From positions 299,768,208 to 299,832,207 of the forward strand of contig OY986435.1 in assembly GCA_963920525.1 (NCBI GenBank): a DNA stretch of 64,000 nt, given 5' to 3'. Of the stretch, positions 11,950-23,339 are shown in pieces. This DNA is from Dichetophora obliterata (taxonomy: Eukaryota; Arthropoda; Insecta; Diptera; Sciomyzidae). Position 1 is the stretch's first letter. Every line of letters begins with the position of its first letter. Below the pieces are notes generated by a model, which made no database searches, was not told where the DNA came from, and worked only from the letters and a program-made list of their open reading frames with translations. Made by a program: the position numbers and the translations under genes.

Positions 11950-12790
11950 TCAGGCGCGGATACAAGGGGGGTAAAGGGGGTCATGAACAAGTGGTGTTTG
12001 CAAAATTGTCTTTGTTTGTGTTGGTCATTAAGATCGATCACTACCGTCGTGTGGCGTAAAAAACAAATGCTGTTCTGGTTGCTGTGCAGCGTATTGAACT
12101 GGTTTTTGGCCAAGTGTAGCAAATTTCGGCGTCAATTAGAAAATATGTTAAAATATTAAAATAATTACCTAATAATATGTCTTTTCAAGAGTTTTAAACT
12201 TCATTTATCAGTGTTAAGGGGTCGCTGATTTCTAATCTAAAGTCAGAATTTTAAAATTCAAGATGGTGGAAAGGGTTGCCACCTTAATTTTTTATAGTTT
12301 TATGAATTCGGGGCTGGCAAAAAAAAATCGTACACCAAAAATGGGTCGCTGAATCCGAATCCGTTGTCAGAATTTCCAAATTATAAAATTTTGAAATAAT
12401 AAGGTTGCCACCCAATATTATGTCTTTTCAAGAGTTTTAAACGTCATTTATCAGTGTTAAGGGGTAGCTGATTTCAAATCTAAGGTCAGAATTTTAAAAT
12501 TCAAGATGGTGGATAGGGTTGCCACCTTAACTTTTTGTAGTTTTATGAATTCGGGGCTGGCAAAAAAAATCGTACACCAAAACTGGGTCGCTGAATCCGA
12601 ATCCGTTGTCAGAATTTCCAAATTATAAAATTTTGAAATAATAGGGTTGCCACCTAATATTATGTCTTTTCAAGAGTTTTAAACGTCATTTATCAGTTTT
12701 AAGGGGTCGCTGATTTCGAATTTCGAAGTGATCGATCTTAATGACCGACACAAACAAAGACAATTTTGCAAACACCACTTGTTCATGTTG
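11950..12790. mobile_element. Composite unit: 60-bp inverted repeats around a 242-bp tandem repeat
   Basis: A 60-bp sequence at 11982-12041 (CATGAACAAGTGGTGTTTGC ...) is repeated in inverse orientation at 12728-12787 with about one mismatch. The interval between them is mostly the tandem repeat described next. Just before the left arm, CAGGCGCGGATACAAGG at about 11950-11966 followed by G-rich sequence looks like the outer end of ZMYM1-like hAT elements as I remember them, but no matching right end exists. The arrangement suggests a non-autonomous element that has captured or amplified a satellite. Confidence 0.6.
12177..12725 (+). repeat. Tandem array of a 242-bp repeat (2.3 copies)
   Basis: Unit starts ATGTCTTTTCAAGAGTTTTA at 12177, 12420 and 12662, giving periods of 243 and 242 bp. 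The units are over 95% alike by eye. Each contains GGGTCGCTGAATCCGAATCC and GGGTTGCCACC words. The third copy breaks off after about 60 bp. The same family, more diverged, lies at 50.1-50.6 kb and 53.99-55.15 kb. Confidence 0.85.
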
Positions 12791-13824
12791 GAAAAATTGT
12801 CTTTGTTTTGGTTTTGACAAAGCTCTGAATTCTCCAACATGAACATTTTGACGCAAACATAAGTGTAAAACTGAAACACAGAGAATTGTTGAGATCGATC
12901 ATTGTTTGAGTTTGTGACGCACAAGCAAATATTAAATCGAAGAATTCATGTTGGATGATCAACAACACAATAACTACGTTACACACAAAAATTAAATGAA
13001 AATAAAATTGTGTGCTGTGTGCTTCAAGCAAATGTTTGTGAGTGAAGGTGTGTGAATATTCTGAACCCTGCTTGAAACAACTGTCAAAAATGTTTCTAAA
13101 TCACGTTTTCGTGTTTAAGTGATGTTTAAAGTTAAAAACACGCTGAAATGTGTTTATAGATTACACTAATAGTTTTGTCTTAGTTGAAGTTTTTACAAAA
13201 TACAATAGCAAAATAATTAAAAACACTCACGTGACCCCACTAAAGTCATGGTTTCTAGAAGAACCACCAGGCTTTTAAGGGTAAAATTTGTAATTGAAGT
13301 TATTAGGATGATATATTTTACTGTGTGTGAAATCATTTTGAAGATACCTAGATTAATGTAAGATTTGCCGTAAACTAAAATTTTTGGTAAATAAAACTAA
13401 AAAATGCATTGTAGAGTATTAAACAGACAAAAACAGCAAAAAGTTTATTGGTTTTTATCCATTTAAAAAGAGGATATTTTTATTTTTTGTTATATAAAAA
13501 AAAATGGCATAAGATATTCACCAATTATGCATAATTTTTAAGGTCCAATCAGAACAAATTCTTAAGTTTTACCCTCGACAAAAGCAGTGGCAAGGTAAGC
13601 AACAAATACGCACACATATACATTCTGAGCCTCTTTAATATCGGCCAGCTCAAGAATATTCAAAACGAATTTGCAGACATGTTTCATCATCCAAGCTATT
13701 TAATATCATGCACAGTATCAATTATCCAGCAGCAGCAGCAGCAGTATTTTGTATCCTCCTGCCACATTTTAACTTCAGTTGTCAAATTACATTCCATTGT
13801 CGCTGAAGCACAATGGTAAAAGAA
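12791..13824. other. Intergenic sequence before the hexamer array
   Basis: No gene seen. Short inverted words (TTCATGTTGGAAAAATTGTC and GAATTCTCCAACATGAAC) near 12785-12845 may be eroded parts of the preceding composite element. A short (CAG)n run is at 13727-13744. Confidence 0.35.
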
Positions 13825-14516
13825 ATAACCATAACCATAACCATAACCATAACCATAACCATAACCATAACCATAACCATAACCATAACCATAACCATAA
13901 CCATAACCATAACCATAACCATAACCATAACCATAACCATAACAATAACCATAACCATAACCATAACCATAACCATAACCATAACCATAACCATAACCAT
14001 AACCATAACCATAACCATAACCATAACCATAACCATAACCATAACCATAACCATAACCATAACCATAACCATAACCATAACCATAACCATAACCATAACC
14101 ATAACCATAACCATAACCATAACCATAACCATAACCATAACCATAACCATAACCATAACCATAACCATAACCATAACCATAACCATAACCATAACCATAA
14201 CCATAACCATAACCATAACCATAACCATAACCATAACCATAACCATAACCATAACCATAACCATAACCATAACCATAACCATAACCATAACCATAACCAT
14301 AACCATAACCATAACCATAACCATAACCATAACCATAACCATAACCATAACCATAACCATAACCATAACCATAACCATAACCATAACCATAACCATAACC
14401 ATAACCATAACCATAACCATAACCATAACCATAACCATAACCATAACCATAACCATAACCATAACCATAACCATAACCATAACCATAACCATAACCATAA
14501 CCATAACCATAACCAT
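13825..14516. repeat. (CCATAA)n / (TTATGG)n hexamer array, about 115 copies
   Basis: The sequence is an uninterrupted run of the six-base unit ATAACC for 692 bp. The only deviation I see is one C-to-A change at 13944 (AACAATAACC). Because the unit is a multiple of three, four frames stay open and give artificial dipeptide ORFs (His-Asn, Ile-Thr, Val-Met, Trp-Leu); none should be read as a gene. The G-bearing strand has GG every six bases, so two-tetrad G-quadruplexes are conceivable. The unit differs from the arthropod telomere repeat TTAGG. Confidence 0.95.
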
Positions 14517-15208
14517 ATAATCCTAGAAGTCAAAACTTATTATGATATTTACTCACAGTTTTAAACAATTTTCTCTATTCATTCGACATACACATCATGA
14601 TTTCTTGAAAGCAATCCATTTTCTTTTCATTTTACTCTATATGAATAAGGTAGACTAGTTAATTTATTTACATATTCATAAATAAATGCATTCCAGCAGA
14701 TACAACATATGCAAGGTGTTGCTCATGTATTACCATGAAATATAGCAACTTGAATTTATTAACAAGATATGCAGAGCTCTGCAGATTGGAATTGCTGCAA
14801 TACTACGCAAGTTCACTTTTAAACGCACTTACTCCGACGACATGAGCAGAAATTAGCAAACAGTAAATTGTTCAGATTAAGTTTCAACAATGACATAGGT
14901 TTTAGTTAAGGATGTCATGTTTCAATTATGATGATATGGAATAAATGATTTTTATGGAATAAATTAATAAATGGAATTAAATAATTTTTTGCAGTGAAAA
15001 AGTTAATTCATATCGTCGTTGCAGAAATAAACTAACGAATCTGAAGAATTTAAGTTTCAACTTTCTATAGAATTTTCATTTGGAATGAAAAATTAAATTT
15101 GTCTGATTCGTTTACTTTTGTAACGGCGATAAAACTTTTACAGCAGAGCTTTTAATGAAATGAGAAGCTTTTGTGCTCTCTGAGTCTAATTGAATTTAAA
15201 CATATATA
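14517..15208. other. AT-rich spacer
   Basis: Nothing recognised between the hexamer array and the next Tc1-like element. Confidence 0.35.
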
Positions 15209-15984
15209 TAGTGATGTGCAAAAGGAATAGGACACCAGTATTTTTATTTTAAAAGCTGCATGAATATATGCAAGGTGCCCCATATATAGCATTAATTTAC
15301 TCTTTATTTTATTTATCTCTTAACCGACCTTCAAAGTCAATAGCATCTTGAATAATAAACTACATGACCTTCAAAACAATGATATAAAATCCGTTTTCTA
15401 ATCGTACCACATGAAGAGCTTACTTTTTTGCGTGTGGTAATTTAAAATTAAATAGTAGTTGTGTTTGCATTCAGTTCACAGGTACTATGGCAAGATCAAA
15501 AACCAAGTCAATGGGAAACTTTATCATTAAAAAAAAAATTACATTATAAAAGTATTAAAAAAATTTATTTAATATTCGAGATATTTATTATCAAAGTTGA
15601 ATTCAAAATTTTTTTAGAATTTAGTTGCTCATAACTTTCTTGTTTCATAAACAAAAGTTTCTTGTTTCATTTCTTCTTGTTTGTGCAAAATGTTTCATAA
15701 ACAACTTAATGTTAATTTGGTAAACTTCTTAATTAGTCATGAACTTGGGTAATCGGATAAAAGACGCGTTAAATATGGAGTAAAATGTAATGATACATAT
15801 TTTCCAGTTTTTCCTCTCTAGCTTCCAAAGGAGGGGTGTCTATCATTCTTGCATTTTTTTACTCAAATTATCATGGGAAATCACCAACCGAGGGAGTTAA
15901 TGCTATATCTGGGGCAACTTGTATATAATTTATGCATTTTTAAATATAAAAATACAGTTATCCCTATTTCTTTGCACATCACTG
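15209..15984. mobile_element. Tc1/mariner-type non-autonomous element (family member 2)
   Basis: The right end reads ...TTTGCACATCACTG followed by TA; the left end is AGTGATGTGCAAA preceded by TA (with one changed first base). The terminal repeats extend inward through AATAGGGACACC-like and TATATCTGGGGCAACTTG/AAGGTGCCCCATATATA blocks, about 90 bp on each side. The TA flanks at 15207-15208 and 15985-15986 fit the TA target duplication of Tc1/mariner elements. The 776-bp element has no transposase; the middle looks unrelated to the arms. It shares its ends with the element at 4104-4748. Confidence 0.8.
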
Positions 15985-16727
15985 TATATGTATGGTATGT
16001 GAAGCTGTTTTTGAATCTTATTAAATTATTTAAAAAGCAGTCCATTAATTTTGCATGTGTTTTGAGCTGGTTGAATGCACTAAAAAAATTTGTTGCATTA
16101 CCTAAGTGACAAATGTAAAGAATTCCGTCAGTGTCTCCGTTTTAAGCTTAGTATGGTGTAGAAGCGAAAAGAAATCTTCTGTAAGAAATGCATTGAGTTT
16201 TTGGCAGCGGAAAGGTAGCGAAAGGTTTTTTCATTGGTTAGTACGCTGTTCAACCTAAAAATTGTTCAATGCAGCCAAAATGGCAACCATGATTGGAGAG
16301 TTAAAATGTCATAATTTCGCTGTCTTTTATATGTCCGTACATTTAAATGGAATGGAAATTTGACATTAAACAATAAAGTTCAACTAACACGTTATAGTAA
16401 GTATGTGTTAGAATTGAGTCTACACCAAAATTTCGCGTGCAGAATTAAATTCCTAAAAATTTTCGTTCCTACAGCATACTAAGCTTAAGCATAGTCACTA
16501 TTGTATTGACAACATGGTGATATGAACATGTGTCAACAAAGCTCCGTGCCTGTTTGATGTGAGTGAAAAAAATCTCTGAAAGCTTTTAGTTATGCCCAAC
16601 AACTAAAAGTTTATCTTAAAGATGTCCCATCGGGTGGCTTTATTTGTCGCAAGCTTAGGTATCGCTATTTTATTCATAACAAAATGACTCAACCGAGTAA
16701 TAAACTTAAGGGTTTCTTTATGTTATA
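15985..16727. other. AT-rich spacer
   Basis: No gene or repeat boundary recognised. Confidence 0.35.
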
Positions 16728-17391
16728 TAATCGATTCTGAAAGGATACTTCAAAAAAATGGTCAGTGATATTGATATAAAGGTTTTTTTTATTGATTTCA
16801 ACAATTATTAAAGTACATAAACAAAATGTTTTTTGCGACGTCATTTGCGTGCACGTGACATTGTCATGAAGCTACGCGAGAAAAATAATTTGTACCATTT
16901 TGCTTGCAGAATAACATCATCTTTAATCATCTGAAAAAAAAATAAATATATATTAAAGTAAACACTTACGCCGAGGTAGTGGCTTCGACTTTTTTTAAAA
17001 ATGAACCTGAAAATAAATTTACAGCCCGTTATGTACTCAAATTTACGCCCATTTTTTTAAAAATCAACTTTAAAGACGCGTTTTTTTCTTACAAACAAAA
17101 ATTTTTAAAATAACTCGAAGTCACTTCCTCGGCGTAAGTGTTTACTTTACATGTATATATATTTTTTTTTCAGATGATTGAAGATCATGTAATTCTACAA
17201 GCAAAATGGTCCTTCAACAAAATGGTTTCTCGCTCATGACAACGTCATGTACACGCAAATAACGTTCCAAAAAAAACATTTTTTTATGTATTGTAATAAT
17301 TGTTGAAATCAATAAAAAAACCTTTATATCAATATCTCTGACCATTTTTTTGTAGTATTCTTTAAAAAAACGCTTTCAGAAACGCTTCGGT
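16728..17391. mobile_element. Foldback/long-inverted-repeat element, 0.66 kb
   Basis: The arms pair from about 16728-16995 with about 17120-17391. Clear matching blocks are AAAAAAATGGTCAG, TTGATATAAAGGTTTTTTT, GACATTGTCATGA/TCATGACAACGTCATG, TTTTTTTCAGATGATT and GTAAACACTTACGCCGAGG. The loop (about 16996-17119) is not coding. A single-arm-like relative, with CGGTAATACCTCGG and TTTTTTTTCAGATGAT, occurs at about 45.47-45.87 kb. Confidence 0.7.
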
Positions 17392-18177
17392 TACACAAAG
17401 GTACCCTTGATACAAAATTTTTTAAGTTTTTTACACGCCTTTTTTTTGGAAAGGAAAAATATAAATATTTAAGTTATTTTTAATGACTGAATGAACTTAA
17501 GTTGTATATGACTTTCTTTAGGAATATAATACGAATTAACTTGAACTTTTCTCTTTTATGCAATATATTTTTTTTTAATGATACTGTTAGTTCCTTCAGT
17601 GAATATTGTAAAAAGTTATAAAGAAATATTTTGCGTTCACATAAACATATAGAATTTTCGACATATGTGGGATTGAAATGAAAATATTCAATGAATTGGT
17701 GCGTTAAATTTGGAAACTTATCTATCGTCTTTTCTGTTAGCCCAAAAAATATGCAAAAAGTTGTCGAGTTTTACCTATTAAGAACAGTCCATCTTTCTGA
17801 CATACCGATCTGGGTGTTTTTGTGTATCAAAAAACAAAATTGAAATAAGGATGGAAAAAAAACCTGAATGATAAAATATTTTTATTTATTTTTATATTTG
17901 TATTTAAGCTTATTGGTCTTCTATTTTGTAATGTACAAATTGTTTTGCAAATACCTATAAATGCTTCTTCTAAAGCTTAAGCTTCAAGTACAACAAAAAA
18001 GTTGACTTCAAACATTTATTTAAAGCAGTATGCTAGTTCATTAGGGTGCCCTAAAGTTGTATGGAGGCACTTTTTAAGATATAAAGCAGAGATGTCGTGG
18101 CAATATATTGGATTACTAATTCTGAAAAACAAAAATTAATTAGAACTGCGATGGCGAGAAAAAAAATAACATGTGTA
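17392..18177. other. AT-rich spacer with a hAT-like end
   Basis: No gene. At about 18043 the sequence TAGGGTGCCCTAAAGTTGTA resembles terminal repeats of hAT-type hairpin elements, but I found no partner end. Confidence 0.3.
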
Positions 18178-18485
18178 CTAGGGCGGGTCAATTTGTATGG
18201 ACGAATTTTTTGGAGGTCTGGCTCAGCGAAATTCGTAAAATACATGTAATTTCAAGACTTTTTCTCCACTACAGCATATACAAATTCTGAAAAAAAGCTG
18301 TGCGGACTTTCGTAAATACATTTTGTTCTCAATTATAAAATATGAATGTATGAATGTATGTGTATGATTCTATTTACGAAAGTCCGCACAGCTTTTTTTC
18401 AGAATTTGTATATGCTGTAGTGGAGAAAAAGTCTTGAAATTACATGTATTTTACGAATTTCGCTGAGCCAGAATTTGACCCGCCC
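18178..18485. mobile_element. hAT-like hairpin element with 98-bp perfect arms
   Basis: The left end is TAGGGCGGGTCAA and the right end is TTGACCCGCCC. From CTGGCTCAGCG (about 18221) to the loop edge at 18318, the left arm is a perfect inverse of 18371 onward; the left arm also has an extra 23 bp or so near its outer end. The loop is 52 bp. Outer flanks ATGTGTAC and TTGTAAAC match at 6 of 8 positions, a possible decayed 8-bp duplication as in hAT elements. No protein is encoded. Confidence 0.75.
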
Positions 18486-18983
18486 TTGTAAACTTATTTA
18501 CTTGCAATCTGGCATGCATTTGTTAGCTTTGACCGAAGCAAGTGTTCCAATTTAGAAGCAGGTACCAGCAGAAAAATATCTGATTGTAAAAAATAAAATG
18601 CTTAGTTTCATGTCTAAGGGCACAAGCACACATGTATGTGAAACTGTATTTTAACACACGAAGCACATCAGAAATAAATAACAAAACAAACATACAAGAA
18701 ATAATTTTTTTAAATTATTAAGAATTGCTTTTTTGAATGAAAATTTTTATTATTTATATTCTTAAATTTGCATTTAAGTTATTAAACTTAGAAGAAAAAT
18801 TTAAAATATGTATAAAAGAACATGAGAAAATATTAAATGAAAACAAGGGAAAGGTATCAAAAGGAAGCAATTATTTTTGCAATTTGTTTACGGACTATAT
18901 TGTTTACCTGCTTCTAAATTGGAACACTTGCTTCGGTCAAAGCTAACAAATGCATGCCAGATTGCAAGTAAATAAGTTTACAA
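18486..18983. mobile_element. Inverted-repeat element, 79-bp perfect arms
   Basis: The 79 bp at 18486-18564 (TTGTAAACTTATTTACTTGC ...) are repeated in inverse orientation at 18905-18983 without a mismatch that I can see. A 340-bp AT-rich interior separates them, holding only a short Lys-rich ORF that I do not consider a gene. It abuts the preceding hairpin. I found no target duplication. Confidence 0.75.
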
Positions 18984-19249
18984 TTTAAATATTAATCTTG
19001 TTTCGTAACATCACACTTTGTTGGTGTTAGAAAGAGATTAATTTTTGTTTTGAGTGAGAACAAATACAGAAAAGCAGATTGTTTTTCAGAAATCATATTT
19101 TTGTCTTCCATCCAGCCCATATTTGTCTTCCATCTAGCGTAGTCAAATTAAGAATTATTAAATAAATAGAAAAGGTTTTCTTTTAAATATGACAAGTAAA
19201 AAGTTGCAGACCAGTAAAGTTTTAGCCAACATACATAAAACACTAAATA

Positions 19250-20588
19250 CAAGGTGGCGCAAAAGTACCCTTGCGATGTTTTTTGGCTGTAATTAAAAAA
19301 AAAATGAAAAACTTTGATTCTTCTTGTGGATTATTTTTATTTGGTCTTTTAATTTTTTTTACATCAAGTCGAGAATATGATGTCATGTAAATGGCCGCCG
19401 CCACAGTTGATTTTCATTTGAGCCAATTTTATGGCATTTTTCATCACTTTGGCCAAAACTTCCGGCGATAGGTCCTCACATTCTTGACGGATATTGTCTT
19501 TAAGAGCTGCAAGAGTCTGAGGCTTGTTGACATAAACCCGCGACTTCAAAAAGCCACACAAAAAGAAGTCTGGAGCAGTCAAATCAGGCGATCTTGCTGG
19601 CCAGTGCAAATCGCCAAAACGGGAGATTAGGCGCCCGGGAAATGCATCCTTCAGCATATCGGTTGTGGCACGTGCAGTGTGTGCCGTTGCACCGTCCTGT
19701 TGGAACCACATGTTTTCCAATTCCAATTCATCAAGTTGCGGCAAAAAGAACTCGTTGATCATTGCTCTGTAGCGCTCACCATTCACAGTAACCGTTTGGC
19801 CCGCGACGTCTTCGAAGAAAAAAGGTCCGATGACTCCTCCAGCGAAAACAGCACACCATACAGTGACTTTGAGCGGGTGTAATGGCTCTTCGTGGGTTAC
19901 ACGCGGATTTTCAGTGCCCCAGAAGCGTAAGCGTTTGCTTATTTACGTAACCGCTAAGATGGAAATGGGCCTCATCACTCATGATTATTTTTGATAAAAA
20001 ATCATCTTACTCTTGATGGTGATTAAGGATGGCTTGAGCGTATGTTAGACGCGATTGGCGGTCAGCAGCTAACAGCTGATGCACCGTCTGGACTTTGTAC
20101 GGAAACATCTTCAAATCTTGTACCAAAATTCGCTGTAAAGACCGTCGACTGATACCCATTTGCGTGGCACGTCGTCTGGTCGATGTCGACGGCGCTTCCA
20201 TGCCATCCTCGGCTACAGCAGCAATATTCTGTGCAGAACGGCTACTCCGGGGTCTGCCACGCCTGGCAGCATCTCGTGTTGTGCCAGTTTCTTCGAGGCG
20301 AGCGGCTAAACGTCGCAGTGTTTCACCAGTAGGCGTTGGACGGCCAGAAAATCTGCGACGAAATTCACGTTGTGCTAAGTCACCGACCGATTATTGGTCA
20401 AATAAATAGTCACCAATATTCCGCGTACTGGAGCAGTGTAGCGTAACATTGTTTATTAACATGTATTTCGCATGTGTTTACTACACAAATGTCAAAACAT
20501 TAGTAAAACAAACACAGAACTGACATTAGGGGCCAATCGCAAAATTAATAGCATTTTCCGATAGGAGGATTACTTTTGCGCCACCTTG
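19250..20588 (-). mobile_element. Tc1/mariner superfamily element, DD41D (rosa-like)
   Basis: Terminal inverted repeats CAAGGTGGCGCAAAAGTA lie at 19250-19267 and 20571-20588. The left flank is TA; the right flank is CA, a likely mutated TA. The 1339-bp length and the single transposase gene are typical for this superfamily. Both ends are intact, so this copy could still be mobilised in trans if an active transposase existed, although its own gene is broken. Confidence 0.85.
19364..20449 (-). pseudogene. DD41D Tc1/mariner transposase, frameshifted
   Basis: The transposase would cut and paste the element at TA sites. In order on the minus strand: a start MLRYTAPVRGIL; a helix-turn-helix region ending RGRPRSSR; a second HTH with MGISRRSLQRIL; the first catalytic Asp in SDEAHFHLSG; QQDGATAHTAR with the second Asp; and SPDLTAPDFFL with the third. 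I count 41 residues between the second and third catalytic Asp, which points to the DD41D (rosa) group, not DD34D mariner or DD34E Tc1. Damage: a frameshift near 20376 (around the VTLAQREF region), an in-frame TAA at 20007-20009, and a frameshift near 19930. About 350 codons are otherwise well preserved, so inactivation is fairly recent. Confidence 0.85.
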
Positions 20589-22241
20589 CATAAGTTTTTT
20601 TTTTTAAATTTTTGGCCAATTGAACGTTGATAAAAAAACTTAATTCAAAACGTAAGGGTTCTCTTCTAAGCATGCCGTAAACATTGTGAACCTTGTGAAC
20701 TTACATACCCGTAAACTATCTGTCAAAATTTGTAAGGGCGTGAGTTTACATCATTTTCGAGCCTATTTTGGAGTGTTCACTAGCATGCAAATGTACGTGT
20801 GTGAATGAGGGTTGCCTTTGGCGCTAATTATTACAAAAACTTAAAGTAGTTAAAATAAATACTTGTTTTATTTATTTTTCTATGTTAATAAAGATTTTTG
20901 CAACCCTAACCACAGCTGTCATTTTGTCGACATTTACGCTATTTACACTTCATCGCTCATCAAAAGTTTAAATGTTATATGCTTAGATGAGAACCCATAT
21001 TAATTGTATAAAGACTATAAGACATAGAGATTAAAAAGTTTTTTACATAAATAATATAAAAACCGTATTTTAAAATATTTTTTTAATGCATCTTCTTCTC
21101 ACTAGGTCTCGTTAATCTCTCAATTAGTATAGTCTTTTCACAAAAACTGTTTTAAATTGAGTCTTCTTTATTTTTTTTTATTTTGTTTGTTTTGTTTGTT
21201 TCCTTGTTTTTTGATACGTACTGTCACCTTAAGTTTGAGAAAACAATAAAAAGAGTCTGCTATTAGATAAAATTTTTAAAAGTGACAAGTTTTAGGGAGG
21301 TTTCAAAGTTTATTTAATTATATTTTGTTCGCACTTAATTTAAAACTTAAATTATTATAATAGAATAGAACCTTTGTTAACTTTAAATAAATAACTGCAT
21401 GGCATCAGATATAAACCATTTAATATTGGCACTAAATATAAATTCAAGTGCATGATTTGGCTTAGTATAAATAAATGAACTTCGCGAATATAAACAGAAA
21501 GTAATTTACAAAATCACAAGGACAACCCCGAAGAAATACAAATAAAAAAAGAACAAAGCAAAAAAGTCTAATTGGTTTGCTGTAAAAATATAATATGTGT
21601 TTTTGTCTCAATATTTTACTACACTGCCTTGCCCCAAAAACATGACAGCCAAAAGCTTTGCCTGCAGCTGATTTTAAAATTATTCTTCAAAGCACACTCA
21701 ATACAATATACAAACGTTCAGGACATCAAATTAGCTTTAGTTTCTCACACAAAACTTTCTAACAATAGCAGCATTTTTATGGTTGAAATGATGAAAAGGA
21801 TACAAAAAGATAAAGCAATACTTAGGTATAATTGCTTTTATAAATATAATTGATAATGAGTAAAAATTTCACAGAAAACTTTGTTAACTCCATTTTCCTG
21901 AAATATTTTAAGCCTAGCTTATACTAATACTTTGTTCTTCTCTCCAACTTATTAATTTTAATTATATTTCATTATCTGTTCTTTTTTCTTAAATAGCCCT
22001 TCTTAAACATAGTCATACAATTACGATGAAGAGCAGAAATTTCTTTAGAACTATCATAGTAGGAAATAAAAATTGTCAAAAATATAAGACAGAATCGAAG
22101 CAGATAAAGGGGTATTCAAAGGGTTCAAACGAAGACAATGCATATTTTTTTATACATAAAACAACAACACAGATATTTCTAAATATTTCATTTTGTCATA
22201 AAATGAAAATTTTGAAAAGTGTCGGAAAAAATTTTCTGTGT
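20589..22241. other. AT-rich spacer
   Basis: No gene, RNA or repeat boundary recognised. Short ORFs at 21572-21853 and 22026-22256 match nothing I know. Confidence 0.35.
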
Positions 22242-22963
22242 CAGAAAAAAGTGTAAATATATTTTAAAGATCTTGAATTTGTCTTTTTGTTGATATATTT
22301 TTTGCAGCATTTTTATGAAAAATTCTTTTTGTTTTAATCCGAAATTTTGAGTCACATTTTTCGTAGTCTTCCCAACAAATTTTTTATATTTTTAGTTTAA
22401 GGCATTTATATTAAGGCATTAACTTTAGGGACTAGCACACAATTTTAAGTTGGGATTCTAACGATTGTTATTTTTAACGAATTTTTTTAAACGTGCCAAC
22501 AAAAGATTTCCTGTTTTATATCGAAAATTTTATTTTTTTATGTTAATACCAATAAGCATCCAAAATAATATATGTTATTATTCAAATTAATTAGTATTCA
22601 AATGAAGCCAACAATTTGTAAAGCAAAACATTTTTTAATTTTTTTTTAATCACTTTTTTAAAAAAAAAAACTGTTACGATACTTAAAAATATGTAATTTT
22701 CGGTGTAAAAACAAGAAATATTTTGTGATATTTTTTAAAAAATTCGTTAAATAGAAATCATTGGAGTTCCAACCTAAAATCGTGTCTTTAAAATTGATGC
22801 CTTAAGTTAACACTACACTAAAAATATAAAAAACTTGTTGCGAAAGCTACGAAAGCTATCAGGATCAAATAAAAATGAATTTTTCATAAAAAATTGCTAC
22901 AAAAAATATACCACCAAAAAGACCAATTCAAGATCTTTAAAATATATACACGCTTTTTTCCTG
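22242..22963. mobile_element. Foldback element, 0.72 kb
   Basis: The arms (about 22242-22500 and 22735-22963) pair through blocks including TATTTTAAAGATCTTGAAT, GATATATTTTTTGCAGCA, TTTTTATATTTTTAG, AAGGCATTAACTT and TTGGGATTCTAACGATT. The pairing is imperfect, roughly 80% by eye, so it is older than the 18-19 kb hairpins. No protein is encoded and no target duplication was seen. Confidence 0.65.
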
Positions 22964-23339
22964 TAAGACTTACGGTTTCAAGACTACATCTATTTGAATA
23001 CATGTACTAATTGTATTTTTATCTTTTTGTTAATATTTTTACAGTGTATAACTTTTGAAAAAAAATGTATTCGTAAAAACCAAAAACACAGCTTAAGTTA
23101 TTTTTATAGGTACTACTAACCTACAAAGTTTCAAAAAAATCGGAAATACAGAGGTCAAGTTTTACTCAAAATTAGTCGAATTGATATGAAATAATCGATA
23201 TTTATTTGAATTTCAAAATTATCATTTTTAATATTAAGATGAAGGTCTTATTGAATTATATGATATGACACTTTTTAAAAAGTTTGAAATAATAGAATAT
23301 GAAAATTTCCAAATATATACATTTGTATATATTTGGAAC

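Noticed and set aside
13825..14516. Interstitial telomere sequence
   Set aside because: CCATAA is not the arthropod TTAGG repeat, and flies do not use simple telomerase repeats.
13779..14564. Long ORFs of His-Asn, Ile-Thr, Val-Met and Trp-Leu dipeptides
   Set aside because: They arise because a six-base repeat keeps four frames open; there is no other coding evidence.
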